64,000 nt of DNA, taken from JACOND01 sp965202795. GTDB taxonomy: Bacteria; Bdellovibrionota; Bdellovibrionia; Bdellovibrionales; UBA1609. Of this stretch, positions 16,532 to 24,268 are shown one piece after another. Both the position numbers and the translations under genes were made by a program. The stretch is from the NCBI GenBank assembly GCA_965202795.1, contig OZ241848.1, positions 1,612,001 through 1,676,000 on the forward strand, given 5' to 3'. The notes below the pieces were generated by a model. It did not search any database. It saw only the letters and a program-made list of their open reading frames with translations, and had not been told where the DNA came from. The number at the start of each line of letters is the position of its first letter. Position 1 is the stretch's first letter.

Positions 16532-18552
16532 TGCGCCGCCTGGCTCTCAAGCATAAGGGCTGTTTCAACAAAATCCGCCGCCACAGACTCAAAGCGCCTT
16601 TTTCTTTGGGCGGCGTCAGAATCTGAAACATTTGCCAGCCCTTTAAAGGGGAATTTAAATTTATAGGCTATGTCAAGATCTTCGCTGATATCCCCTGATA
16701 AATTCTTTTTATTTGGAGGCTTAAAAATCAAAGGCCTGGAAATTCCAAGCCCCTGATGAAACTGCAGCAGATAAACGGTCTCAAAGTTTTTTCGCCGCCC
16801 GGCGGGAAGGCCCAGCTCCGCCGCAGCCTCAAACTTTAAGTAAAGCCTCCGGACAGCCTCGCCGGAGTAAAGCCCCATCAAATCATAGACAAAGGGATGG
16901 GTGTGCTCGATGTCATGGGCGGCAAACTCCATGGGACTCATAAGCTTTCCATCAGCCATTTCCGGCTTGTTGATCAGGCCAATGGCATGGACCCCCCTCG
17001 CCCCGGCCATATTCATGGCCAGGACCCCGGCTGTTCCCGAAGCCAGAGGCATAAGCATTTGAGAGGGGAAAACATTTATCAGCTCCTGGACATGGCGGTC
17101 ATAATTCCGCGCATTCCGGCTTTTCGGAGCGGCTGCTTTTTCAGGGGGGGAAAGCGCCCGCGCGAGGCTTGCAAAAAATCCAACCCACCATGCGTAAGAG
17201 GCTTGTTTTTTGCTGATGGCCTCAGCGGCCTGGCTTTCAATGAGGTTTAGTTTTTTCAGGGCTTCAGCTTTTAGATCCGCGGCGCCCGCCTCTCCTTTTG
17301 CGGCCGCAACCCCCCCATCTTGGATTCCCGCCCTGGCATGCGCGATAAGCTCCGGGGCCTTTCGCGCAAAATACTCAATATGCGAGGCGCGGGGGTTTGC
17401 AGCCCCGTCTATAAGCGCCTCTCTCAGCAAAAGGCCCTCCATAAGCTCCTCAAAGCCCCTTAAAAAGGCGGGGCCGTATCCCAGAGCTGTCAGCCGCTCT
17501 TTTTCCCTCTTTATGGCGCGGATTTGTTTGGGCGAAGGCAAAAAATCAATGGATTCAGTTTTGGATTTGATGGCTTTGAAGGCCAGGCCCAGATCGGGGC
17601 TTCCCTGAAGAGCTGTCCGCAAAGGCCTTTTGAGCGGGGAAGACTCCTCTAAAGCATGCAAAAATCTTTTTGGAGGGTCTGCCTGCCGGCGCTCCCGCTC
17701 CCGAAAAACATCTAAAACCTTTTTTGCATGCAAAAAGCTCTCTGAAGGGTTTGCCGCGGGAGGCTCCTTAGTGTCAGCTGACATCATGTTTATCTCAACT
17801 GTCTTGAGGCTTCCGTCCACAATGATTTCCGCCCGCGCGCGGCCGGGGCCGGTTTCTTTGATGATTCTTCCCGGGACGGCGGCTCTTCCTATATGCTGCC
17901 CTTTTGCGTCCAGCCGGTCCTCTTTGAGGATAAAATAAGCGGTTTCCCCCGTGATGTTTCCCTTCAGGAAATTTTGCAAAAGCATCACCTGCAGGGGCTG
18001 CTCCCATGCCCTCCTCCCGGCGCTGTTTATATAAGAAAACAGATGATAAAGCTGGTTTAAGGCTTGTTTCTTAAGCGCGGCCCGGGCGCCGGCGGACTCT
18101 GATGGGGGCCGAGTCTCCGCCGCCGGGGCCGCATCGCTTTGGCCTGCGGCGGTTTTTTTGTTTAAAGGGGGCTGGCTGGCGGCAGAATGGGCTGCGGGAT
18201 ATTGACCGCCCGCGCCATCGGCGCTCTCTGAAGCGTCCGCATGATTTTGATCCGGGCGAGGCGCTTCCGGCTGCCGGCGGGAGGCCGGCTCAGAGGCGGA
18301 GGGGAAGCTCCGCCTGCAGCGCTTCGCGCTCTCCGCAGGTTTTGCCGCGGCGGGCTTTCCGAAGGGATTTCTAAGAGATTCTCCCGGCGCTTTTTGCTGC
18401 GAAAAAGCCTTTTGCTCCGCAAGCCCCGCAGGCAAAGCAAGGCAAAATCCAAACAGCAAAACAAACCTGTTTATTGGGCCGGCCCCGCGGCCGCTCCTGT
18501 TTGCCGCGCCGGCCCCGCAGCCGCTCCCCCGCCTGTTTAAATAATTTTTCAT
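16528..18552 (-). CDS. Exported orphan protein with HDxxHxH motif, coupled to pyrF
   Basis: 674 aa, not recognised. The N-terminus has a signal peptide whose hydrophobic core is RFVLLFGFCLALPAGLAEQ (~residues 29-46). The 28 residues before it are Gly/Arg/Ala-rich because a dispersed GC-rich element lies in the coding sequence there. Residues ~50-150 are low-complexity (Ala, Pro, Ser). The C-terminal third has a striking block, MSPMEFAAHDIEHTHPFVYD near residue 545, where three His and one Asp could bind a metal; this resembles no family I can name. Its stop overlaps the pyrF start. Likely periplasmic. Transcribed from upstream of 18552, with no clear promoter seen. Confidence 0.65.
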   Translation of the reverse strand: MKNYLNRRGSGCGAGAANRSGRGAGPINRFVLLFGFCLALPAGLAEQKAFSQQKAPGESLRNPFGKPAAAKPAESAKRCRRSFPSASEPASRRQPEAPRPDQNHADASESADGAGGQYPAAHSAASQPPLNKKTAAGQSDAAPAAETRPPSESAGARAALKKQALNQLYHLFSYINSAGRRAWEQPLQVMLLQNFLKGNITGETAYFILKEDRLDAKGQHIGRAAVPGRIIKETGPGRARAEIIVDGSLKTVEINMMSADTKEPPAANPSESFLHAKKVLDVFRERERRQADPPKRFLHALEESSPLKRPLRTALQGSPDLGLAFKAIKSKTESIDFLPSPKQIRAIKREKERLTALGYGPAFLRGFEELMEGLLLREALIDGAANPRASHIEYFARKAPELIAHARAGIQDGGVAAAKGEAGAADLKAEALKKLNLIESQAAEAISKKQASYAWWVGFFASLARALSPPEKAAAPKSRNARNYDRHVQELINVFPSQMLMPLASGTAGVLAMNMAGARGVHAIGLINKPEMADGKLMSPMEFAAHDIEHTHPFVYDLMGLYSGEAVRRLYLKFEAAAELGLPAGRRKNFETVYLLQFHQGLGISRPLIFKPPNKKNLSGDISEDLDIAYKFKFPFKGLANVSDSDAAQRKRRFESVAADFVETALMLESQAAQ
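18464..18540. repeat. Dispersed GC-rich element inside a signal-peptide region
   Basis: Plus strand CCTGTTTATTGGGCCGGCCC followed by GCGGCCGCTCC, then a second, partial copy ending CTGTTTAAATAA. Two copies of the core lie in tandem. On the minus strand it encodes residues ~5-30 of the 674-aa exported protein. Confidence 0.7.
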
Positions 18553-18634
18553 GCAGGACTGGATATATACATCAATTTCAGGCGGCTGTCAAGACAAATC
18601 TCTTTCTGCAGCCCGCGCCGCCCCCGCGCAAAAC

Positions 18635-19594
18635 TCACTTTCTCCAGTAAAGAAGGGAGGGCATTTTTTTTAAATCCTCCAGAAGGCCCATTTCCCCGGC
18701 GTTTAAAAAATTTTTTAATTTGCCGGTTTCTTTTTCCGCCCGGCTTATGATTTTCATGTTTTGCCTGTCAAAGGCCTGAAGCTTTTCCTGAAACTGGGGG
18801 AAAGCCCTGCGGACAGCGCCCATAGACCGGCATGTTTTCAGGGCCGCCGCTTTGGCGCCGCCCCCTCCCTCCAGAAGATGGCAGGCAAAAGAGTTAAAAT
18901 AGCTTTGCCTCAAGTCGGACAAAACCGGTTTGCCCTCCGGGTTTCTGACGGCAAAATCCAGCAGATCGTCAGAGCGCTGAAACAAAATCCCAAAAAGAGC
19001 GCCGGTTTTGTTTAAGATTTGATGGAGCTTTGGCTCATTCCGCCCCTGAAAAACAAATGGCGCGCGGAGGCACCATTTAAACAGGCTCCCGGTTTTGGCC
19101 TCGCTGACATCGTCTGTTTTTTTCAGGCTTGTTTCGCAAAAGGGCATTCCCTCTCTTTGGATAAACTCCCCCCTGGCCAGGGAGATTAAAGTCTCGGCGG
19201 TCAGCTTCAGAAGGGGGAGGCTCCCGATCTGGGCCAGGTAAAGATTAACCTGGGAAAGCAGATAATCTCCGGCCAGGACAGCCTGCGCGGGGGAGAACTC
19301 GCTCCAGGCCGCCTGCCGGCGCCGCCGGAAAAGCGACTGATCAATAAAATCGTCATGAAGCAGCGAGGAGTTGTGAATATACTCCGCGATCCGGCAGAGA
19401 ACAAGCGCGTCTTTTTTTCTCAGGCGGAGGCGCGCCCCGGCGCGAAAAACCAGGCTGGCTCTCAGGCTTTTCCCTCTGGAGAAAATGATCCGGCAAATCT
19501 GCCGCAGCTCCCGGGGCTGCTGCTTCAGGCTTTCCCTGTCAAGCAGGCTTTTGAGATCTGTCAGCATGCCGCTTCTTTTGCCTCTCACAGCCAT
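18635..19594 (-). CDS. Polyprenyl (octaprenyl-type) diphosphate synthase
   Basis: 319 aa. Trans-prenyltransferase that lengthens isoprenoid chains for quinone side chains. Both aspartate-rich motifs are present: LLHDDFIDQS near residue 77 (first D-D-x-x-D) and QRSDDLLDF near 208 (second). GAGARLRLRKKD, LAGDYLLSQ and KTGSLFKW are typical family blocks. The length is normal. Chain length cannot be told from sequence by eye. Start MAVRGKRSGMLTDLKSLL; a later ATG (residue 10) is also possible. Confidence 0.9.
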   Translation of the reverse strand: MAVRGKRSGMLTDLKSLLDRESLKQQPRELRQICRIIFSRGKSLRASLVFRAGARLRLRKKDALVLCRIAEYIHNSSLLHDDFIDQSLFRRRRQAAWSEFSPAQAVLAGDYLLSQVNLYLAQIGSLPLLKLTAETLISLARGEFIQREGMPFCETSLKKTDDVSEAKTGSLFKWCLRAPFVFQGRNEPKLHQILNKTGALFGILFQRSDDLLDFAVRNPEGKPVLSDLRQSYFNSFACHLLEGGGGAKAAALKTCRSMGAVRRAFPQFQEKLQAFDRQNMKIISRAEKETGKLKNFLNAGEMGLLEDLKKMPSLLYWRK

Positions 19595-19632
19595 ACAATT
19601 CTTAAGGCAAAAAGGCTTTGTCCGGCCGCCCC

Positions 19633-20967
19633 TCAGCCGCTGGCAAACATCCGAATGTCTGAAATCCGGCTGTTTCCAGAAAGAATCAAAAACAGGCGGT
19701 CCAGCCCCAAAGCGGCGCCGGAGCAGGGCGGCATCCCATGCTCATCCATAAGCGCCACAAGCTCCCTGTCGGCGGGGACAGAATCCCCCCTCTCGCTCAA
19801 ATGCTCCTGAAACAATCGCTCCTGTTCCGCCGCGTCCGTCACCTCGCAAAAGGCGTTGGCCAGCTCAATGCCCTGCCAGTAAAGCTCAAACCTTTCGGCC
19901 CAGCCCTGTGGATTGATTTTGGCAAAGGCCCTGAGGCGCGGCGGGTAATCCCTCACAATCACAAGCCTGCCGCGGGGCAGTTTTGGCTCAATATGGCGCA
20001 GAAACAGCATGTGAAACAAGTCTCCCCAGGAATAATCTGAGGCATCGCTGAGAAGCTTTTCCTTTTGTTTTGCCAGCTCCTCCAGCTTTTTTTTTTCTGT
20101 GTCCGGCCTGAGCCGAAAGCCCAAAAACTTCTGAAACAGCTCCTGGACAGTAAAAATCTTGAAGGGCCTCAAAGGCATTTCAAAGGGCTTTTCATTGGTT
20201 AGGGATTTTATCAGGGCAAAAATATCATCCATTAAAGACTCCAGAGGGCAAAAGGCGCGATACCATTCCAGCAGATAAAACTCCGGCTCATGAAGCGCGC
20301 CCAGCTCGCCGGCGCGGAAGCACTTTTTGATCTCAAAAATATCTGTCGCGTCCCGGCACAAAAGCTTCTTAAGGGACATTTCCGGGCTTGTGGGCAAAAA
20401 CAAAGGGTTTTCCAGGCGCGCCGCCGCCAGGCCAGGAGCTTCTTTTTCCGCCCGAAAAGGTTGCAGATGAGGCTCTGTCCCTGGGCAGCGGACCAGGGAG
20501 GGGGTTTCCACAGGGAGCATGTCTCTGCTCTGAAAACTGTCCTTGACACGGTCCAGAAAAACCGGCCATTTCCCGGCTGTCTGCCAGCGGCTGGCATCTG
20601 CAGCAGGGGGCCGCTTGCAGCGGGCCAGCCTCAGCCAGCGGCTGGCAAAGTAAAAGCGGCCGCAGCTGGACAGGCGGACAAGCCTTGCGGCCAGCCAGTC
20701 CCCCTCACTGGCTTTAGGCGCAAGGCCTGGCTTTTCCGGCGAAAACAAAATCCTCGCCCCATTGCCTCTCAGCTCAAAAAGCGGCTGCTCCTCTTTTGGC
20801 GCCTGGCGGATCCAGAGAAAGGGGCGGCTCAACTCTGGAAACCGGTTGATTAGCTCGCTGTCATGGTCAGTTTTGGCAAAGCGCCCCGCCACCCAGCAGG
20901 GCAGCTCAGGTCTGCCAAAGAGGCTGACAAACCGGAGAACAGAAAAAACAGGCTGGCTGAGAATCAT
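19633..20967 (-). CDS. epmA: EF-P lysyltransferase EpmA-like, with N-terminal extension
   Basis: 444 aa; E. coli EpmA is ~325. EpmA is a class II lysyl-tRNA-synthetase paralogue that adds (beta-)lysine to elongation factor P. Seen: the class II core from ~residue 135 (FLDRVKDSFQSRDMLPVETP), motif 2 region EIKKCFRAGELGALHEPEF, FYLLEWYRAF and motif 3 PPCSGAALGLDRLFLIL, which is the EpmA version rather than that of LysS. The N-terminal ~130 residues (PCWVAGRFAKT, WLAARLVRLSSCGRFYFAS) may be a small beta-barrel like the LysS anticodon domain, but that is uncertain. EpmB and EF-P are not in the window. A perfect -10 sits six bases before the ATG. Confidence 0.85.
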   Translation of the reverse strand: MILSQPVFSVLRFVSLFGRPELPCWVAGRFAKTDHDSELINRFPELSRPFLWIRQAPKEEQPLFELRGNGARILFSPEKPGLAPKASEGDWLAARLVRLSSCGRFYFASRWLRLARCKRPPAADASRWQTAGKWPVFLDRVKDSFQSRDMLPVETPSLVRCPGTEPHLQPFRAEKEAPGLAAARLENPLFLPTSPEMSLKKLLCRDATDIFEIKKCFRAGELGALHEPEFYLLEWYRAFCPLESLMDDIFALIKSLTNEKPFEMPLRPFKIFTVQELFQKFLGFRLRPDTEKKKLEELAKQKEKLLSDASDYSWGDLFHMLFLRHIEPKLPRGRLVIVRDYPPRLRAFAKINPQGWAERFELYWQGIELANAFCEVTDAAEQERLFQEHLSERGDSVPADRELVALMDEHGMPPCSGAALGLDRLFLILSGNSRISDIRMFASG

Positions 20968-20973
20968 GGCTTT

Positions 20974-20979
20974 ATTATA
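20974..20979 (-). promoter_or_regulatory. -10 hexamer directly before epmA
   Basis: TATAAT on the minus strand, only six bases (AAAGCC) ahead of the epmA ATG. No good -35 is visible at 17 bases. If used, the transcript would start at or near the A of the ATG, giving a leaderless mRNA. Confidence 0.5.
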
Positions 20980-21039
20980 TGTTGATTTTCTGCCGGCCCT
21001 GACCGGCCCCGCCCGGCCCCGCCCCCCGGCGCGGGGGCC

Positions 21040-21543
21040 TTAGAGCAGGAGTTTTTTGAGGCCCTTGTTTGAGTTTAGGGATTTTTGCCTCTGCTTTTTC
21101 TGAAAACTTTCCAGCCGGCCCCGGAGCGCCTTGTTGTTAAGGGCCAGCAAGCGAATGGCCAGCAGCGCGCCGTTATAGGCGCCGTCTACGGCAACCGCCG
21201 CCACCGGGACCCCTTTTGGCATTTGCGCCACAGAAAGCAGAGAGTCCAGGCCCTTCAGCGCTCTGGATTTGACAGGGACTCCAATCACCGGCAGCTGGCT
21301 GAAGGCTGCTGCCATGCCCGGCAAATGAGCCGCTCCGCCGGCCCCGGCAATAATGACTTTGATTCCGCGGGCCGCGGCCCCTTCAGCATAGTCCTTCAAA
21401 AAGCCGGGCGTTCTGTGGGCTGAGACCACCCTGGCCTCCACAGGAACTTTCCACTCTTTGAGGAGGCGGACCGCGGCGCCCATAACCCTCGCGTCAGAGG
21501 GGCTGCCCATAATCACAGCCGCTTCAGGTTTTTTTTTTCTCAT
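21040..21543 (-). CDS. purE: N5-carboxyaminoimidazole ribonucleotide mutase PurE
   Basis: 167 aa. Moves the carboxyl group from N5-CAIR to C4 in purine synthesis. Seen: VIMGSPSDARVM at the N-terminus, SAHRTPG with the catalytic His, and AGAGGAAHLPGM. The tail (~150-167) is basic. purK is not adjacent. The ATG overlaps the stop of the topoisomerase-like gene (ATGA), so the two are probably translationally coupled, an odd pairing. Confidence 0.94.
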   Translation of the reverse strand: MRKKKPEAAVIMGSPSDARVMGAAVRLLKEWKVPVEARVVSAHRTPGFLKDYAEGAAARGIKVIIAGAGGAAHLPGMAAAFSQLPVIGVPVKSRALKGLDSLLSVAQMPKGVPVAAVAVDGAYNGALLAIRLLALNNKALRGRLESFQKKQRQKSLNSNKGLKKLLL

Positions 21544-23453
21544 TGGGGCCTGTTTGTTTTGCCCCGCGGCTTTGGCGGGTTTTTGTTTTTTGGCTTTTTC
21601 GCCGCAGCTTCTGGAAAAAGCTCTTTCTGGCCGCTTAAAGCCCCTTTCGGGCTGCCTTTTAATTTTTTCCGCTGGCTGGGCGCCGGCCGTTGGCCATCCG
21701 GATCTTTTTCCGGCGGCTCCCCTGAGCTTCCCGCTGGCTTTTCCTCTGGCTTTTCGCCTGAAGGCTTCGCTGCGGCGCCTTGCTCCGGCCCCGCGCCCTG
21801 ATCCTCAGGCTTTGCGGGATCCAGCTGAAACCGCCTTTCCCCCCGCATTTTCTCCAGCCGCGCCTCCGCCTCCTCAAGCGCTTTTTCCGCCGCCGCGGCG
21901 TCTTTTGAGAGAATGCGCTCCAGCCCCCGCTCCGCTTTTTTGATCTCCTTTTCCGAGGCGCCGGAAATATCCTTCAGCTTGCGGATCAAAATGGGGGCAA
22001 ATTTTTCGATATACTGCTTTTTTCTCAGCAGATCCTCTGTCCGCTTTTCCTTTTTAATGTGCCGCCTCAGCTTTTGCCCCGTTTGAATCAGGGAAAGGCG
22101 GATCTCCTCCACCAGATCCTGGCTGGCGTCAATGGTCTCCTTGGAGGCGTTTTTGAATTTAATAAACGGAGAGGTAACGGACACGGCAAACACATAAGGG
22201 CCGAGCGGAAGGGATTTTTTTGGCTGCGCCAGGCCGTAAGTCCTCCAGTTGACCGACTCAACGGCCTTGGTGATGGCGCAGGAGGACTTGTCAAACTGGA
22301 GCGGAACCCGGTTGGCAAAGCGAAGCAGCTGAACAGCGGCCTCATCATCGTCTTTTTTTTCTGTCTTTTTGAGCCGGGCTATGGCCACCTCCACAACAAC
22401 GGACTTGTGGTCGCAGATCCGGGGCTTCCGGGTCAGCGCGCTGAAAAAATCCACATCCCCCATGCGCTGAATGCTCTGGCTCAAGCCCTCCTCGCCCACG
22501 GACAGGACGGATTTTGTGGAGGGGCTGGGGAGGCTGATCTCATGCAAAACGGCAAATATTTGTTTTTGATCCCGCTCTTTTATAGAGGTCAGGGGCTTTT
22601 CAAAAAGAGAGGCGCTTAAGCCCCGCTTCCCCATTTCCTGAATGGTTTTGTCTGTGACCCGGGAAAAGCCGGTTTTTAGAAAATTTTTCAAAGACATGCG
22701 GCCGTAAAGCCCGGCATGCTGCAAAAACTCGCCCAGCTTCATTGTGTGGGGATGGGGCAAAACCGCGGGGGGGATGACAGGCGCCTGCCGGCTGGCCCTT
22801 TTGATTTCGCGGGGCGGGCGGTCTAAGAGCTGGTATTTCAGCTCCAGGTGGGGATTGACAAGGGCGGTCCCCTCAAGGTAGGTGATCAGCCCGCCGTCGC
22901 CGTTCAGCTGAATCCGCCCGTCAATAAAAAACTCCACTTTGAGGCCGTGGGGCTTGTCATAAGGGATGGATTTTTTTTCCTTTAAAATGCCCTTGTTGTT
23001 TTTGATGTCCATGCTCACAAGGGCCGAAAGGGCTTTTGGCATTCGCTTTGTCTTGCTGAGGATTCTGACCCCTCTGGCGTTTGTGAGCTGCGCCCATGTT
23101 GTGGCCGCCGATATGCCGATCCCCTGCTGTCCGCGGGAGCAGCGGCCCTGCCCAAACTTGGACGAAACCAGATACTCTCCAAAAACCCTGGCGAGGTTTT
23201 TTTCCTCCAGGCCGGGGCCATTGTCCTCAATTTTCAGGCCGATCAGATCGGCCCCCCGCGAGGAGCCTTTGCCCTCCCGATGGACTGTGACATGGATTTC
23301 GGGGAGAATGCCGGCCTCTTCACATGCGTCAAGGGAGTTGTCCACAGCCTCTTTGAGGGTTGTTAAAACCGCTTTTGTGGGGGAGGAAAACCCCACCTGC
23401 TGCAGGTTTTTCGCAAAATAAGCCGAGGCGCTGCTTTTTGTGATTTGCGGCAT
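21540..23453 (-). CDS. top6B: DNA topoisomerase VI subunit B-like protein
   Basis: 637 aa. In archaea this GHKL ATPase subunit works with the Spo11-like A subunit to pass one duplex through another. Seen: N-box TLKEAVDNSLDACEEAGI (~residues 28-45), G1 IEDNGPGLE, the lid EYLVSSKFGQGRCSRGQQGI, then a helix-2-turn-helix-like region (MKLGEFLQHAGLYGRMSLKN) and a transducer domain with PLQFDKSSCAITKAV and the conserved GPYVFAVSVTSPFIKFKNAS. Lysine clusters and a coiled coil (~500-545) precede a Pro/Lys/Glu-rich tail (~546-637) that archaeal proteins lack. Subunit A is not next to it and not in this window. Family call firm, activity unproven. Confidence 0.9.
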   Translation of the reverse strand: MPQITKSSASAYFAKNLQQVGFSSPTKAVLTTLKEAVDNSLDACEEAGILPEIHVTVHREGKGSSRGADLIGLKIEDNGPGLEEKNLARVFGEYLVSSKFGQGRCSRGQQGIGISAATTWAQLTNARGVRILSKTKRMPKALSALVSMDIKNNKGILKEKKSIPYDKPHGLKVEFFIDGRIQLNGDGGLITYLEGTALVNPHLELKYQLLDRPPREIKRASRQAPVIPPAVLPHPHTMKLGEFLQHAGLYGRMSLKNFLKTGFSRVTDKTIQEMGKRGLSASLFEKPLTSIKERDQKQIFAVLHEISLPSPSTKSVLSVGEEGLSQSIQRMGDVDFFSALTRKPRICDHKSVVVEVAIARLKKTEKKDDDEAAVQLLRFANRVPLQFDKSSCAITKAVESVNWRTYGLAQPKKSLPLGPYVFAVSVTSPFIKFKNASKETIDASQDLVEEIRLSLIQTGQKLRRHIKKEKRTEDLLRKKQYIEKFAPILIRKLKDISGASEKEIKKAERGLERILSKDAAAAEKALEEAEARLEKMRGERRFQLDPAKPEDQGAGPEQGAAAKPSGEKPEEKPAGSSGEPPEKDPDGQRPAPSQRKKLKGSPKGALSGQKELFPEAAAKKPKNKNPPKPRGKTNRPQ

Positions 23454-23616
23454 AGCTGGCTTCCCAGGAAGAAAAAAAACAGGCGCTTCCTGTCATTATT
23501 ATATAAACCCAAAACCCCGGCTTTGTCTTTAAAAAAAAACTCTCTGGAAAAATCTGCTGGCGGCGGGCCGCCCCGGCGCCAGGCCCTCAGCGGCGGGCAA
23601 AAAAATCAGGCGCGGG

Positions 23617-23901
23617 CTAATCAGCCGAAAGCTTCATGTCAACCAGGGTTTTGTGGGCTTTTGCGCTGTTGCAGCTCTGGCAGGACGGGGCCACATTGTT
23701 TTTGCCGGTCCTGCCGCCGCGCGCCAGGGGCGTCAGGTGATCCATGCGGAGAGCTTTTGGGGGAAATATTTTTCCGCAGTGATGGCAGCGGCCCTGGCGG
23801 ATTTTGTCCCGCCACCAGCGGGTTTTCCGCAAAAGCCTGGCCTTTTCCCGCTCCCTTTTTATATGGGCGGCGCCCGCCCCGTCAAAAAGCTCTCTCATCA
23901 T
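23617..23901 (-). CDS. Small HNH endonuclease-domain protein
   Basis: 94 aa from the first of two adjacent ATGs. HNH domain: a zinc pair CHHCG, then MDHLTPLARGG with the metal-binding Asp-His, KNNVAPSCQSCN with the Asn and second zinc pair. The N-terminal third is basic and helical (KREREKARLLRKTRWWRDK). Stand-alone HNH proteins of this size are common and are nicking or double-strand nucleases of unclear role. No restriction or phage partner is beside it. Codons upstream of 23901 overlap a dispersed repeat, so I do not use them. Confidence 0.8.
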   Translation of the reverse strand: MMRELFDGAGAAHIKREREKARLLRKTRWWRDKIRQGRCHHCGKIFPPKALRMDHLTPLARGGRTGKNNVAPSCQSCNSAKAHKTLVDMKLSAD

Positions 23902-23933
23902 AAAAGCCCATCCCAGCAAACATCCCAAGCCGC

Positions 23934-24007
23934 CCAGACAACAATCCCCGTCCCTTGTAAAACACTTCCAGGAACGGCCTCAATGGCCGTCCCAGCAAAC
24001 CGTCCAA
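23934..24007. repeat. Dispersed GC-rich element (degenerate copy)
   Basis: CCCAGCAAACATCCC ... CCAGGAACGGCCTCAATGGCCGTCCCAGCAAACCG has the AACGGCC...GGCC...AAAC layout of the family, with less GC. It lies between the HNH gene and the promoter at 24107. Confidence 0.45.
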
Positions 24008-24106
24008 ACTTTAAACACCCGCGCGGCGGCTTTGTCAAGATTTCTTCAAGAAAGCCCCAAAAACGCTTGATCCGCCGCGCTTTTGAGCTTTGCCGGGCAA
24101 AACCGC

Positions 24107-24136
24107 TTGACAGCCGGCAGCCTTTTGCGCTATAGT
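24107..24136 (+). promoter_or_regulatory. Promoter for the giant J-domain gene
   Basis: -35 TTGACA (24107-24112), an 18-base spacer, -10 TATAGT (24131-24136). The ~130-base leader to the ATG at 24269 can form two hairpins (GCGCCGCCC/GGGCGCGC near 24154 and a GGCAGC...GGCTGCC region near 24190). Confidence 0.75.
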
Positions 24137-24268
24137 TTGCGCCACAATCACTATGCGCCGCCCCAATATAAAGGGCGCGCAAACAGGGGGGCAGCGGCTG
24201 CCTGGAGTTTTTTTCCGGCAGCCTTTTGGGCAGGCTTAAAAAAAAAACTGGAAACAGGGGAGGGGATT

